The position numbers and the translations under genes were made by a program. A DNA stretch of 64,000 nt from Agromyces lapidis (GTDB lineage Bacteria > Actinomycetota > Actinomycetes > Actinomycetales > Microbacteriaceae): the NCBI RefSeq assembly GCF_009749405.1, contig NZ_WBIQ01000008.1:186001-250000 (forward strand). The letters are read 5' to 3'. Under the pieces are notes generated by a model. It saw nothing but the letters and a program-made list of their open reading frames with translations. It did not search any database and was not told the DNA's origin. Shown here piece by piece: positions 34,501 through 42,488 of this stretch (positions are counted from its first letter, which is position 1; each line of letters starts with the position of its first letter).

Positions 34501-34903
34501 GTGGGGCGATCGCAGGCCCGCCGCCGTCGAACTCGAACTGCATCTGCCGATCGGGGGCAACGTGTTCGTCTGCAAGCTCGACGCCGTCTACGACATCGCC
34601 CCCGAGTCGGAGCTCGGTGCCCGAGGCATCCGGGTGCAGGTCGTCGACTGGAAGACGGGCAAGGCCCCGCGCGACGCGCGCGACCTCGAGCTCAAGCAGA
34701 CGCAGCTCGCCCTCTACCGCCTCGCGTACGCGAGCTGGGCCGGCGTCGACCCTGCCGTCGTCGACGCCGTCTTCTACTTCGTCGAAGACGATCGGGTGAT
34801 CAGGCCCGACCGGATCTACGACGAGGCGGAGTTGCGGCGGGCCTGGTCGTCGGTGACGTCCTCAGATGGTGCGCCCATCGAACCGTCGTCGCCGCGGGCG
34901 TGA
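31511..34903 (+). CDS. adnB: AdnB-type helicase-nuclease subunit
   Basis: This is the lead motor and second nuclease of the AdnAB complex, 1130 aa. Motifs: Walker A VAGAGSGKTETM (about 39-50), LTFTRKAAGELAERV, LLDEYQDTSVVQ (about 277), GDPDQSIYGWRGA, LSIHGSKGLEWDLVAIPRM, VALTRARAELLLSGS, and nuclease motif VVDWKTGKAP (about 1045). Between helicase and nuclease cores lies a Gly/Asp-rich insertion (residues about 917-975) with four six-residue DGFGxx repeats. Starts by ATGA overlap with adnA. The 3' end overlaps the convergent phosphotransferase-like gene by 88 bp. Confidence 0.94.
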   Translation: MSGGALSALEIATRLGLHAPTPEQRAVIEADPRGQSIVVAGAGSGKTETMANRVVWLLANGHVEVPEVLGLTFTRKAAGELAERVRERVAQLVDEGIAAVALDPIESAAVGTYNAFASSIYREHAMLIGREPDASVLGEAAAWQLARTVVAASADPRLVELDASLEKVTGAVLGLSRALAENVADSRDVRVMVRDFLQMEGLPIEAPRKRTDFASFVDALGVVGALPPLLELADAYATVKQQRGFVEFSDQVSLALAICERHPEVVAAHRERYRTVLLDEYQDTSVVQTRLLSVLFGGHAVMAVGDPDQSIYGWRGASAANLARFGRDFAVGDEAAVYDLSTSWRNPRIVLDAANALIAPLDAGIPKAPLSASPFAGPGRLDVSWSETIDDEAAAVADWFARRLGRGGEAASGALLCRTFANVDVFTEALRARGVPVHVLGMAGLLDQPVIADLVCVLRVVHDPSAGSELVRVLGGARWRIGPADLDALRSLAKWLADRDLASRRLADEVRRGLRTSIAVDESPSIVDALDFLLTAPDEHSALRGFSETGLARMRRAGAQLQALRRRAGLGLIDFVSLVQQELLLDLEVAANAAQPLGAPSLEAFDELLIGFVEMSEQPTLGAFLTWLTEAEQRDRLSPRQDEPEPGAVQVLSIHGSKGLEWDLVAIPRMVDAEVPSKPRSTKGWLAFGELPNEFKGDADELPELQWRGAQSQAEFDAAVSAFADENRERHAEEERRLAYVALTRARAELLLSGSWWSTQKAPRQPSPFLRELVQAGVVSIDVLPGAPEHDENPRTGTAERVSWPLDPLGHRRAAVEAAAEAVRAAALRPSGAGIGPRLSDELRLLLEERRRRHDPAEAPEIPVRVPASRFKDYVDDPLAVAAALRRPMPQRPFRATRIGTLFHEWVEQRSLDPVDAFDGLDGLAPVGGADGFGVSDGFGASDGVGATDGFGGIDDLDGQPGLDGSDGDETVAVDPERGEVEPERLRALQATFAASEWGDRRPAAVELELHLPIGGNVFVCKLDAVYDIAPESELGARGIRVQVVDWKTGKAPRDARDLELKQTQLALYRLAYASWAGVDPAVVDAVFYFVEDDRVIRPDRIYDEAELRRAWSSVTSSDGAPIEPSSPRA
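34301..34372 (+). repeat. Four 18-bp repeats inside adnB
   Basis: Units at 34301, 34319, 34337 and 34355 encode DGFGVS, DGFGAS, DGVGAT and DGFGGI, within a flexible acidic linker before the nuclease domain. Confidence 0.85.
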
Positions 34904-36078
34904 TCGCGGGTCGCCGCGCCCGGGCCGTCTTCGGGTGCGGCGTCGCCCCAGTCGCTGAGGTCGAGCGGGATCGGCGCCGTGGCATCCATGGGGGGCACGG
35001 CGGTCGACCGCTGCTCGTGCCGATCGAGCTCTGAGAAGTCGTAGCTGTCGGTGAGCATGGCGCCGCCGCGTTCGGCGGGCAGCCGATCGAGCGGGGTCTC
35101 GTCGAGCAGCCGCTCGACGTCGCCGACCGCGAGGATCGGCCCCGTCTCGGGCGACAGCGACTCGCTCGAATGATCGTGCACGCTCTCGACCAGCCCATCG
35201 AGGAGGCCCACGGCATCGTCGACGATGGCGTCATCGCGCTCGTCGACGCCGTGCAGCAACCACCGCGCGAGTTCGAGCTCGCCGTAGAGCAGGGCGCGCT
35301 GCGGCAGGTGCGCGTCGGCGCCGCCCTCGCGGGCCGCGATGTACGCGCCGAGTGCGCGCTCGGCCGCGGCTCCGCGCGATGTCAGCAGCCAGTGCAGGTC
35401 TCGAGCGGGGTCGCCTTCGGCGAGTCCCGACCAACCGAGCACTCCGGTCACGGTCTGGCCGTCGTTCAGGATCGAGTCGGCCGTGAGCGTGCCGTGCACG
35501 ACGGTCGGGCGGAACCGCCAGAGCGTATCGTCGTCGGTGGCCTCCTCCCACCGGCGCAGGAGCGCGGCGGGCAGGCGGCCGGTGTCGGCGGCGCGGCCGA
35601 TGAGGGCGACGACCGATTCGCGCGTCTCCGCGGCATCCTGCCGAGGGAGGCCGGCGTCGCCGACGAAACCGGTGGGCAGCGAGTGGATCGCCGCGATCGC
35701 GAGCCCGACCGACTCGGCGAGGCGCTCGTGCGCCGTCAGCTCGTCGGCGGTCGAGACGACGCCCGGGATGAACTCGGTGACCACGGCGCGCGTGCCGTCG
35801 ATGGGCGCCTGGCCGATGAACGACGGCACCGCGAAGTCGAGGCGGCTGCGAACACCCGGCGTGAGGGCGCGGAGCGCCACGAGGTCGGCCGACTGCTCGG
35901 ACTCGGCGGCTTGCGAACGCGGCACCCGGATGATGAGGTGGCGGTCGTCGGTGGTGCGGAACTCGACGGCGTCGAAGGCCCCGTGGCTGCGCCGCGTGTG
36001 CGCCCGCGCGGCGCTGACCTCGAGTCCGGGCACCGCCGCCGTGGCCAACGCGGCTAGAGTGAGAGGGGGTCTGGCCAT
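34816..36078 (-). CDS. Aminoglycoside/macrolide phosphotransferase-like protein, probable pseudokinase
   Basis: The 420-aa protein has the APH/choline-kinase-like fold by pattern: a nucleotide-lobe strand HLIIRVPRS (about 47-55), FIPGVVST, and the C-lobe. However, the catalytic HGDxxxxN motif reads HGTLTADSIL (195-204) and the metal-binding IDW reads VLGWSGLAEGDPARDLHWLL (from 214). Both key aspartates are therefore lost. About 100 acidic, probably disordered residues follow the kinase-like part. It may bind nucleotide or a partner without phosphotransfer. ATG 36078 is divergent from nudC; its 3' end overlaps adnB by 88 bp in antisense. Confidence 0.8.
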   Translation of the reverse strand: MARPPLTLAALATAAVPGLEVSAARAHTRRSHGAFDAVEFRTTDDRHLIIRVPRSQAAESEQSADLVALRALTPGVRSRLDFAVPSFIGQAPIDGTRAVVTEFIPGVVSTADELTAHERLAESVGLAIAAIHSLPTGFVGDAGLPRQDAAETRESVVALIGRAADTGRLPAALLRRWEEATDDDTLWRFRPTVVHGTLTADSILNDGQTVTGVLGWSGLAEGDPARDLHWLLTSRGAAAERALGAYIAAREGGADAHLPQRALLYGELELARWLLHGVDERDDAIVDDAVGLLDGLVESVHDHSSESLSPETGPILAVGDVERLLDETPLDRLPAERGGAMLTDSYDFSELDRHEQRSTAVPPMDATAPIPLDLSDWGDAAPEDGPGAATRDHARGDDGSMGAPSEDVTDDQARRNSASS

Positions 36079-36165
36079 GGCATTCAGCTTAAGCAGGCAT
36101 CTCCCGGCGACGGGCGACCGCCACACCTTCCCGCCGACTCCGCATCCGGCAGCGAGAGGGGCGCA

Positions 36166-37125
36166 GTGAACGACGAAGGCCCGACTCCACCGTTCGCGCG
36201 CGCCGTGATCGATCGCGACGCCGAGCGGCGCGCGGATCCGGCGATCTTCGACGACTTCGACGCCGATCCCGCCTCGCGGGTGCTGCTCGTCCACGGCGAC
36301 CGCGCGCTCTTCGCCGAGCAGGTCGAGGGTTCGGCGCCCGCACTCGAGCTGCTGCATCCGGCCGACGCGCCCGCGGGTTCGCTGCGTGCGTACCTCGGCC
36401 GTGGCGACGCCCCCGCGCGAGCCTACGAGCTGCGCGTCGTCGACGATGCGACGGCCGAGGCCGTCGAGCCCGAGGCGGCACGTTGGGTCGGGCTCCGCGC
36501 CGCGGCGACCCGGCTCGACGAACTCGGCGCCGGGCTCTTCGTCGAGGCGCTCGCGCTCGCGAACTGGCACGCGGCGCACGGTTTCTGCCCGCGCTGCGGG
36601 TCGACGACGACACCGGTGCAGGCGGGCTGGGCGAGGCGCTGCGATCGGGATGCCGCCATGCTGTTCCCGCGCACCGACCCGGCGGTGATCGTGCTCGTCA
36701 CCGATGACGACGACCGACTGCTGCTCGGGTCGAACGCGCTGTGGGAGCAGCGGCGCTTCTCGCTGCTCGCCGGGTTCGTCGAACCGGGCGAGTCCCTCGA
36801 AGACGCCGTCGTGCGTGAGATCCACGAGGAAGCAGGGCTGGCCGTCGACCGGGTCGAGTACCGGGGCTCGCAGCCGTGGCCGTTCCCCGCGAGCCTCATG
36901 CTCGGATTCGAGGCGCGCGTCGCACCGGGCGTCGACCCGGCGACCGCGAAGCCCGACGGCGAGGAGATCCTCGAACTGCGCTGGTTCACCCGCGACGAGC
37001 TGGCCGAGGCTTGGGGCGGCGTGACCCTGCCGGGCGAGACCTCGATCGCGCGCTGGCTCATCGAGCGCTGGTACGGCGGGCCGGTCGTGGCACCCGATCG
37101 CTCGCCCGCGTGGTCGACCTCGTGA
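36166..37125 (+). CDS. nudC: NAD+ diphosphatase NudC (NADH pyrophosphatase / NAD decapping)
   Basis: NudC splits NAD(H) into NMN(H) and AMP and removes NAD caps from RNA. The 319-aa protein has the zinc-ribbon FCPRCGSTTTPVQAG followed by a single further Cys in ARRCDRDA (the fourth Cys of the usual site is missing), the Nudix box GFVEPGESLEDAVVREIHEE (cut), and the NudC signature SQPWPFPAS. GTG 36166 has GAGAGGGG 4-5 nt upstream. Its stop overlaps uvrD2 (GTGA), a pairing conserved in actinobacteria. Confidence 0.93.
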   Translation: MNDEGPTPPFARAVIDRDAERRADPAIFDDFDADPASRVLLVHGDRALFAEQVEGSAPALELLHPADAPAGSLRAYLGRGDAPARAYELRVVDDATAEAVEPEAARWVGLRAAATRLDELGAGLFVEALALANWHAAHGFCPRCGSTTTPVQAGWARRCDRDAAMLFPRTDPAVIVLVTDDDDRLLLGSNALWEQRRFSLLAGFVEPGESLEDAVVREIHEEAGLAVDRVEYRGSQPWPFPASLMLGFEARVAPGVDPATAKPDGEEILELRWFTRDELAEAWGGVTLPGETSIARWLIERWYGGPVVAPDRSPAWSTS

Positions 37126-38903
37126 CGGGCGCCGACGCGAGCGCGCTCGACCTCGTCGACCACGGTGCGACGGGCGATCCGCTGCTCGACGGGCTCGACG
37201 CCGAGCAGCGCGTCGTCGCAGAGGCCCTGCACGGGCCGGTCTGCGTGCTCGCCGGTGCCGGCACCGGAAAGACCCGGGCGATCACGCACCGCATCGCCTA
37301 CGGCGTGGCCTCCGGCGCGTACGACCCGGCCCGGGTCATGGCCCTCACCTTCACCTCGCGCGCCGCCGCCGAGCTCCGGGCGCGGCTCGGGGCGCTCGGG
37401 GCCGGGGCCGTCCGGGCCCGCACGTTCCATGCCGCGGCGCTCGCGCAGCTCAACCACTTCTGGCCGATCGTCGTCGGCGGTCCGGCCCCGCGGGTGCTCG
37501 ACTACAAGGGTCGCCTGCTCGGCCAGGCCGCCGAGCGGGTGAAGCTCAAGGTCGACGTGGCGACGCTGCGCGACGTGGCCGCCGAGATCGAATGGCGCAA
37601 GGTGAGCGTGCAGGGGCCCGAGTCGTACACCGCTCGGCTCGCGAGCCGCGGAGCGCCCGGGCGGCTCACGGCCGAGCAGTTCCTCGAGCTCGTCGAGTCG
37701 TACGAGCAGGTGAAGGACGAGCGGCGCATGCTCGACTTCGAGGACGTGCTGCTCGCCACCGCCGGAATGATCGAGTCCGAGGCATCCGTCGCGATGCAGG
37801 TGCGCGAGAGCTACCGCCATTTCATCGTCGACGAGTACCAGGATGTCTCGCCCGCCCAGCAGCAGCTGCTCGAGCTCTGGCTCGGCGACCGCAGCGAACT
37901 CTGCGTCGTCGGCGACGCGAGCCAGACCATCTACTCGTTCGCCGGCGCGAGTTCCAGCTACCTGCTCGGATTCGAGCGGCGCTACGCCGAGGCGACGGTC
38001 GTGCGCCTCGAACGCAACTACCGATCGACGGGGCAGATCGTCGACACGGCGAACCGGCTCATGCGCGGTCGCGAAGGCGCGCTGCGACTCGTCTCCGCCG
38101 CGCCCGGCGAGCGGGCGCCCGAGCCTGGCGTCACCGAGTACGCCTCCGACCTCGCCGAGGCCAGGGGCGTGGCGACCCGCATCAGGGATCGCATCGACGC
38201 GGGCGTCGCGCCCGAGGGCATCGCGGTGCTGATGCGCGTGAACTCGCAGTCCGCGATCCTCGAGCGCGCGCTCGACGAGGTCGGCGTCGGCTCGCGGGTG
38301 CGCGGCGCCGCACGCTTCTTCGACCAGCCAGAGGTGCGTGAAGCGGTGCAGCACCTCCGTGCGGCGGCGCTCACCGTCACGGGCGAGCCGCTCTTCAAGT
38401 CGGTGAGCGACGTGCTGCGCAGGCTCGACTGGAGTGCGCAGGCCCCCGAGGGGCCCGGCGCCGTGCGCACGCGCTGGGAGTCGCTCAACGCGATCGCCCG
38501 GCTCGTCGACGACGCCCCCGAGGGGACGACGTTCCGCCAGTTCGCCGACGACCTGCGGGCACGCGCTGAGGCGCAGCACGAGCCCGCGCTCGCCGTGGTG
38601 ACCCTCGCGACCCTCCACTCGGCGAAGGGGCTCGAGTGGGACGAGGTCTACCTCGTCGGCCTCACCGAGGGGATGCTGCCGATCAGCTACGCGAAGGGCT
38701 TCGACGCGATCGACGAGGAGCGCCGCCTGCTCTACGTCGGACTCACGCGGGCACGGCGTCGGCTCGAGCTGAGCTGGGCGCGCCTGGGCGACGGGCAGCG
38801 CGGAGAGCGGGAGCCGTCGCGCTTCCTCCAGGAGCTCGACAACCGCACTCCGGGTGCGGCGGGTGGCCCGCAGCCGGCGGGTCGCCGGCGGCTCCGAGCC
38901 TGA
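37122..38903 (+). CDS. uvrD2: UvrD2-type superfamily 1 DNA helicase
   Basis: The 593-aa helicase contains LAGAGTGKTRAITHRI (Walker A), FIVDEYQDVSPAQQQLL (II), GDASQTIYSFAGA (III), LERNYRSTGQIV, LHSAKGLEWDEVYLVGLTEG (V) and LYVGLTRARRRLELSW (VI). It is shorter than mycobacterial UvrD2 and lacks the C-terminal HRDC domain and Cys motif. GTG 37122 overlaps the nudC stop as GTGA and is preferred to GTG 37110. The last 161 bp overlap, in antisense, the end of the gene at 38743-39639. Confidence 0.9.
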   Translation: MTGADASALDLVDHGATGDPLLDGLDAEQRVVAEALHGPVCVLAGAGTGKTRAITHRIAYGVASGAYDPARVMALTFTSRAAAELRARLGALGAGAVRARTFHAAALAQLNHFWPIVVGGPAPRVLDYKGRLLGQAAERVKLKVDVATLRDVAAEIEWRKVSVQGPESYTARLASRGAPGRLTAEQFLELVESYEQVKDERRMLDFEDVLLATAGMIESEASVAMQVRESYRHFIVDEYQDVSPAQQQLLELWLGDRSELCVVGDASQTIYSFAGASSSYLLGFERRYAEATVVRLERNYRSTGQIVDTANRLMRGREGALRLVSAAPGERAPEPGVTEYASDLAEARGVATRIRDRIDAGVAPEGIAVLMRVNSQSAILERALDEVGVGSRVRGAARFFDQPEVREAVQHLRAAALTVTGEPLFKSVSDVLRRLDWSAQAPEGPGAVRTRWESLNAIARLVDDAPEGTTFRQFADDLRARAEAQHEPALAVVTLATLHSAKGLEWDEVYLVGLTEGMLPISYAKGFDAIDEERRLLYVGLTRARRRLELSWARLGDGQRGEREPSRFLQELDNRTPGAAGGPQPAGRRRLRA

Positions 38904-39639
38904 GGCTCCGCCCCACGAGGGGCGTCTCGCCGAACCGCAGCCGGTCGTCGACGACGGCGGCCGCCGCTGCGGCGGCATCGACGAGGGTGCGGATGCCGCG
39001 TACCGGCGGCGGCGCCGGACGACCGGCGAGCTGCGCGGCGATGACCGGCCAGGCCGGGTCGCGGTCGCGGCGGGCGAGTTCGAGGCAGCGGAGGCACGGA
39101 CCTCGCCCGGGCTCGACGAGCGGACCGATGCGCCAGCCCGACTCGTCGTCGACGACCGCGAGGTGCGGCACGTCGGCGCGCAGCCACGGCAGATGGCGGG
39201 CGGGTGGGATGACCCAGTGCGCCGAGATCACGACGAGGGCGGGCGCCGTCGTCGCGCCCGTCTCGACCCCATCGCCGCCGATCACCCGGTGCCCGAGCTC
39301 GGTGAGGCGCCGCTCGAGGAGGGTGCCGAACGCGCCGTCGGTGTCGAGCAGCACCGGTCGGGCGGGTTCAGCGGCCTCACGGGCCTCCACCTCGGCCTCG
39401 ACCTCGAACGCCGGTCCGAGGCTCGTGAGCAGCCGTTCGATCGCGGCGGGCGTGCCGCCGAGTCCGCGGCCGATGATCTCGAGCGTCGCGCGACTCGCGC
39501 CGTGCCTGAGCGCGCTGAGGAGCCCGTTCTCGAGCGGGCCAGGATCGCGGATGACGACGCGCGGCACTTCGCCGCCGAGCTGGAGCTCGTCGGGCGAACG
39601 CCAGACGAGGGGGAGTGCCGGGTCGATGCGCGGTGACAT
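38743..39639 (-). CDS. ThiF/TOMM cyclodehydratase-like protein
   Basis: The 298-aa protein begins MSPRIDPALPLVWRSPDELQ and contains a degenerate Rossmann segment, AHWVIPPARHLPWL (the acceptor loop seen in TOMM-type proteins), GPLVEPGRGPCLRCLELARR (20-residue cut) and a final HPECGC. PGxxPCLRCL with HPxCGC is typical of the E1-like partner of YcaO cyclodehydratases, with Cys pairs that bind zinc. No YcaO or precursor peptide is nearby; the position between uvrD2 and DUF2342 matches a mycobacterial gene of unknown function. The HPECGC motif itself lies in the antisense overlap with uvrD2. Confidence 0.65.
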   Translation of the reverse strand: MSPRIDPALPLVWRSPDELQLGGEVPRVVIRDPGPLENGLLSALRHGASRATLEIIGRGLGGTPAAIERLLTSLGPAFEVEAEVEAREAAEPARPVLLDTDGAFGTLLERRLTELGHRVIGGDGVETGATTAPALVVISAHWVIPPARHLPWLRADVPHLAVVDDESGWRIGPLVEPGRGPCLRCLELARRDRDPAWPVIAAQLAGRPAPPPVRGIRTLVDAAAAAAAVVDDRLRFGETPLVGRSLRLGAAGDPPAAGHPPHPECGCRAPGGSATAPALRAARRPGAPSSARADAVPA

Positions 39640-39735
39640 GCCGAGAGCATCCCGCACCGGGCCGCGCCGCGTCGGAATCCCTCCACAGGGTTCGCCCACG
39701 CGCCTGCGCGCGCCGGGCCGCAGCGCAGCCGGGCC

Positions 39736-41112
39736 TCAGCTCGCGGGGGTCTCGCCGTCTTCGCCGGGGCCGGCCGGGGTCTCGCCGCGCAGCAGTTGCT
39801 CGAGCGCCTGGTCGAACTCGTCGTCGGCCTCGTTCTCGGCCGTGTCGGTTCCGGTCAGGCGTGCGACGAGCGCGCTCGGGTCGTCGAGGTCGGCCGAGGT
39901 CGGCAGCAGGTCGGGGTGGGCCCAGAGCGCGTCGCGCGCCTCGACGCCGACGGCCTCGGTCACCGCGCGCCACATCGTCGCCGCGTCGCGGAGACGGCGG
40001 GGGCGGAGCTCGAGCCCGACGAGCGTGGCGAACGCAGACTCGGCCGGTCCGCCGGAGGCCCGACGGCGTCGGATCGACTCGGCGATGGCGTCGGTGCGCG
40101 GCAGCCGGCCCGTGGCATCCGCCGTGACCTGGTCGACCCAGCCCTCGACGAGCGCGAGCATCGTCTCGAGCCGGCCGAGCGCGGCCTGCTGCGCCTCGCT
40201 CTTCGGGCGGATCAGCGTGCCGCCGACGACCGCCTGGCGGAGTTCGTCGGTGTTCGACGGGTCGAAGCCCTCGGCCAGTTCTTCGAGGCGCTCGGTGTCG
40301 ATGTCGATGCCGCGCGCGAACGCGGTGATCGCGGTGATCAGGTGCAGTCGCAGCCAGCGCGCGTGCCGGAACAGGCGGGCGTGCGCGAGTTCGCGGACGG
40401 CGAGGTAGAGCTCGACCTGGTCGGCGGGGATGTCGAGGCCTTCGCCGAAGACCGCGGCGTTCTGGGGGAGGATCGCCGCGCGCGAGTCGTCGAGGAGGGG
40501 GATGCCGATGTCGCCGCCCGAGACGACCTCGGTCGACAGCTGGCCGACGACCTGCCCGAGCTGCATCGCGAAGAGGGCCCCGCCGATGCCGCGGAGCATC
40601 TTGCTCGCGTTCTCGATCATGCCGCGCATCTCTTCGGGCGCCTGCTCGAGCATCACCCGGGTGAGCGCGTCGGAGATCGAGAGCGCGACGGGCTCGGCGA
40701 GCTGGGTCCAGATCGGCATGGTCGCGGCGACCCACGCGCGCCGGGTGATCACCTCGGGCGTCTGCTGGGGAGCGGAGAAGTCGACGGCCTCGTCGAGCCA
40801 GAGCGACGCGACCTGGAAGGCCTGGTCGAAGCGGGCGCGGTCGGCGTCGGAGATCTGCGTCTGGCCGGTGGCCGCGCGCTCCTCGCCCTGACGCGTCGCG
40901 ACGCTCCAGTCGATGCCGTCGCCGCTGCGGTTCATCGCCTGCTGCAGCTGGCCGAAGAGCGCGGCGACGCTCGCCGGGTCGTTCGGCAGACCCGCGGCGC
41001 CCGCGAGGCTCGTCGGGTCGATGCCACCGGCACCCGACAGCAGTTCGCGCAGCATGTCGCGGAACTCGTCCTCGGGGTTCCGGTCGCCGGGTTCGCCCTG
41101 TTGATCGGCCAC
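39736..41112 (-). CDS. DUF2342 zinc-dependent metalloprotease-family protein
   Basis: The 458-aa protein matches the DUF2342 family of actinobacteria (Rv3195 type). The signature region is LYLAVRELAHARLFRHARWL, in which Glu and His of RExxH replace the usual HExxH, followed by the conserved ITAFARGIDIDTERLEELAE (20-residue cut). Gln/Ala-rich helices precede it. GTG 41112 is chosen because GGAGG lies 8 nt upstream; GTG 41121 would bury that site. Proteolytic activity is inferred from the family name only. Divergent from the PDZ/Lon gene. Confidence 0.88.
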   Translation of the reverse strand: MADQQGEPGDRNPEDEFRDMLRELLSGAGGIDPTSLAGAAGLPNDPASVAALFGQLQQAMNRSGDGIDWSVATRQGEERAATGQTQISDADRARFDQAFQVASLWLDEAVDFSAPQQTPEVITRRAWVAATMPIWTQLAEPVALSISDALTRVMLEQAPEEMRGMIENASKMLRGIGGALFAMQLGQVVGQLSTEVVSGGDIGIPLLDDSRAAILPQNAAVFGEGLDIPADQVELYLAVRELAHARLFRHARWLRLHLITAITAFARGIDIDTERLEELAEGFDPSNTDELRQAVVGGTLIRPKSEAQQAALGRLETMLALVEGWVDQVTADATGRLPRTDAIAESIRRRRASGGPAESAFATLVGLELRPRRLRDAATMWRAVTEAVGVEARDALWAHPDLLPTSADLDDPSALVARLTGTDTAENEADDEFDQALEQLLRGETPAGPGEDGETPAS

Positions 41113-41303
41113 GTGCGCCACCTCCAGCTCTCGTCTCCTCAACCGTAACGCGGGCATCCGGCGTCGCGTCTGGGAAATGGCCTAGGCTTGCAATCCGGGT
41201 GTCCGCCCTTCGCGAACAGCGCCGGGTCGGCCCTCTCCTCCACCTCGGCCCGTCGCCGCGTGCGACCGGCCCGTCGCCGTGCACGGCGCGAAAGGACTGC
41301 CCG

Positions 41304-42416
41304 ATGGCCCTCTTCACCGACGACTCGTCGGCGCCCGCCGAGCGCGGTGGGCGTTCGCGGCGCGAGCGCATCGGTTGGGCCGCCGTCACCGTCGCCACGG
41401 TCATCGCGATCGTGTTCGGACTGCTGCCGTCGCCGTACGTGATCGAGCAGCCCGGCCCCGTCTACGACACCCTCGGCGTCGCCGAGAACGCCGACGGCGA
41501 CGAGGTGCCGCTGATCGCGATCCCCGACGAGACGACGTACCCGACCGAGGGCGAGCTCAACCTGCTCACGGTCTCGGTCGTCGGCCGGCCCGGCAACACG
41601 CCGAACTGGCTCGAGGTGCTCTGGGCATGGGGCGACGGCACCCGCACCGTCATGCCGATCGAGGCCGTCTTCCCGCCCGGCGTCAGCAACGAGGACCGCG
41701 ACGCGCAGAACGAGGCGGCGATGGTCGACTCGCAGCAGGACGCGATCGCCGCCGCGCTCGTCGAACTCGGCTACGAGTTTCCGCGGGAGGTGACGATCGT
41801 CGGCCTGCTCGAGGGATCGCCCGCCGAGGGCGTGCTCGAGGAGGGCGACGTCGTCGTCTCGCTCGACGGAACCCCGGTGAACTCCATCGGCGAGCTGCAG
41901 ACGGCGGTGCGCGAGCACGGCACGGATGCCCCGGCGTCGATCGAGATCGATCGCGACGGCGAGCGCGAGACCGTCGAGGTCACCCCGGTCGACCGCGACG
42001 GCACCGCCGTGCTCGGCGTCGGCGTGCGCATGCACTACGAGTTCCCGGTCGACGTCGAACTGCAGCTCGACGACGTCGGCGGACCCAGCGCCGGCATGAT
42101 GTTCGCGCTCGGCATCGTCGACGAGCTCACGCCCGGGGCGATGACCGGCGGCGAGATCGTGGCCGGCACCGGCACGATCGACTCGGCGGGCGCCGTGGGG
42201 CCGATCGGCGGCATCCGCCAGAAGCTCTGGGGCGCCGACGGCGCCGACGCGGACTGGTTCCTCGCGCCCGAATCGAACTGCGACGAGGTCGTCGGCAACG
42301 TGCCCGACGGCATGACCGTCTTCGCCGTGACGACGCTCGACCAGGCGCGCGCGATCGTCGAAGACCTCGGAGACGGCGAGCTGACGGGTTCCTACCCGTC
42401 GTGCGACGCGCCCTGA
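41304..42416 (+). CDS. Membrane-anchored PDZ/Lon-type serine protease (YlbL family)
   Basis: The 370-aa protein has one N-terminal membrane helix (IGWAAVTVATVIAIVFGLLP), a PDZ domain (IVGLLEGSPAEGVLEEGDVV) and a C-terminal Lon S16 domain with the catalytic Ser in GGPSAGMMFALGIVD and Lys in GPIGGIRQK. It should act outside the membrane. AAAGGA about 7 nt before ATG 41304 supports the start. A TAGGCT at 41183-41188 suggests a leader of about 109 nt. The order DUF2342, PDZ/Lon, UPF0182 is kept across actinobacteria. Confidence 0.9.
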   Translation: MALFTDDSSAPAERGGRSRRERIGWAAVTVATVIAIVFGLLPSPYVIEQPGPVYDTLGVAENADGDEVPLIAIPDETTYPTEGELNLLTVSVVGRPGNTPNWLEVLWAWGDGTRTVMPIEAVFPPGVSNEDRDAQNEAAMVDSQQDAIAAALVELGYEFPREVTIVGLLEGSPAEGVLEEGDVVVSLDGTPVNSIGELQTAVREHGTDAPASIEIDRDGERETVEVTPVDRDGTAVLGVGVRMHYEFPVDVELQLDDVGGPSAGMMFALGIVDELTPGAMTGGEIVAGTGTIDSAGAVGPIGGIRQKLWGADGADADWFLAPESNCDEVVGNVPDGMTVFAVTTLDQARAIVEDLGDGELTGSYPSCDAP

Positions 42417-42442
42417 CCAGCAGATTCCAAGCATCGCGACTC

Positions 42443-42448
42443 TAAAAT
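42443..42448 (+). promoter_or_regulatory. -10 hexamer of the UPF0182 gene
   Basis: TAAAAT (5 of 6) overlaps an in-frame ATG at 42447, which rules that ATG out and points to GTG 42489 with AAGAGG at 42477-42482. Confidence 0.6.
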
Positions 42449-42488
42449 GGAGTCTCGATCCCATCCCGACCGAAGCAAGAGGCCGAGA

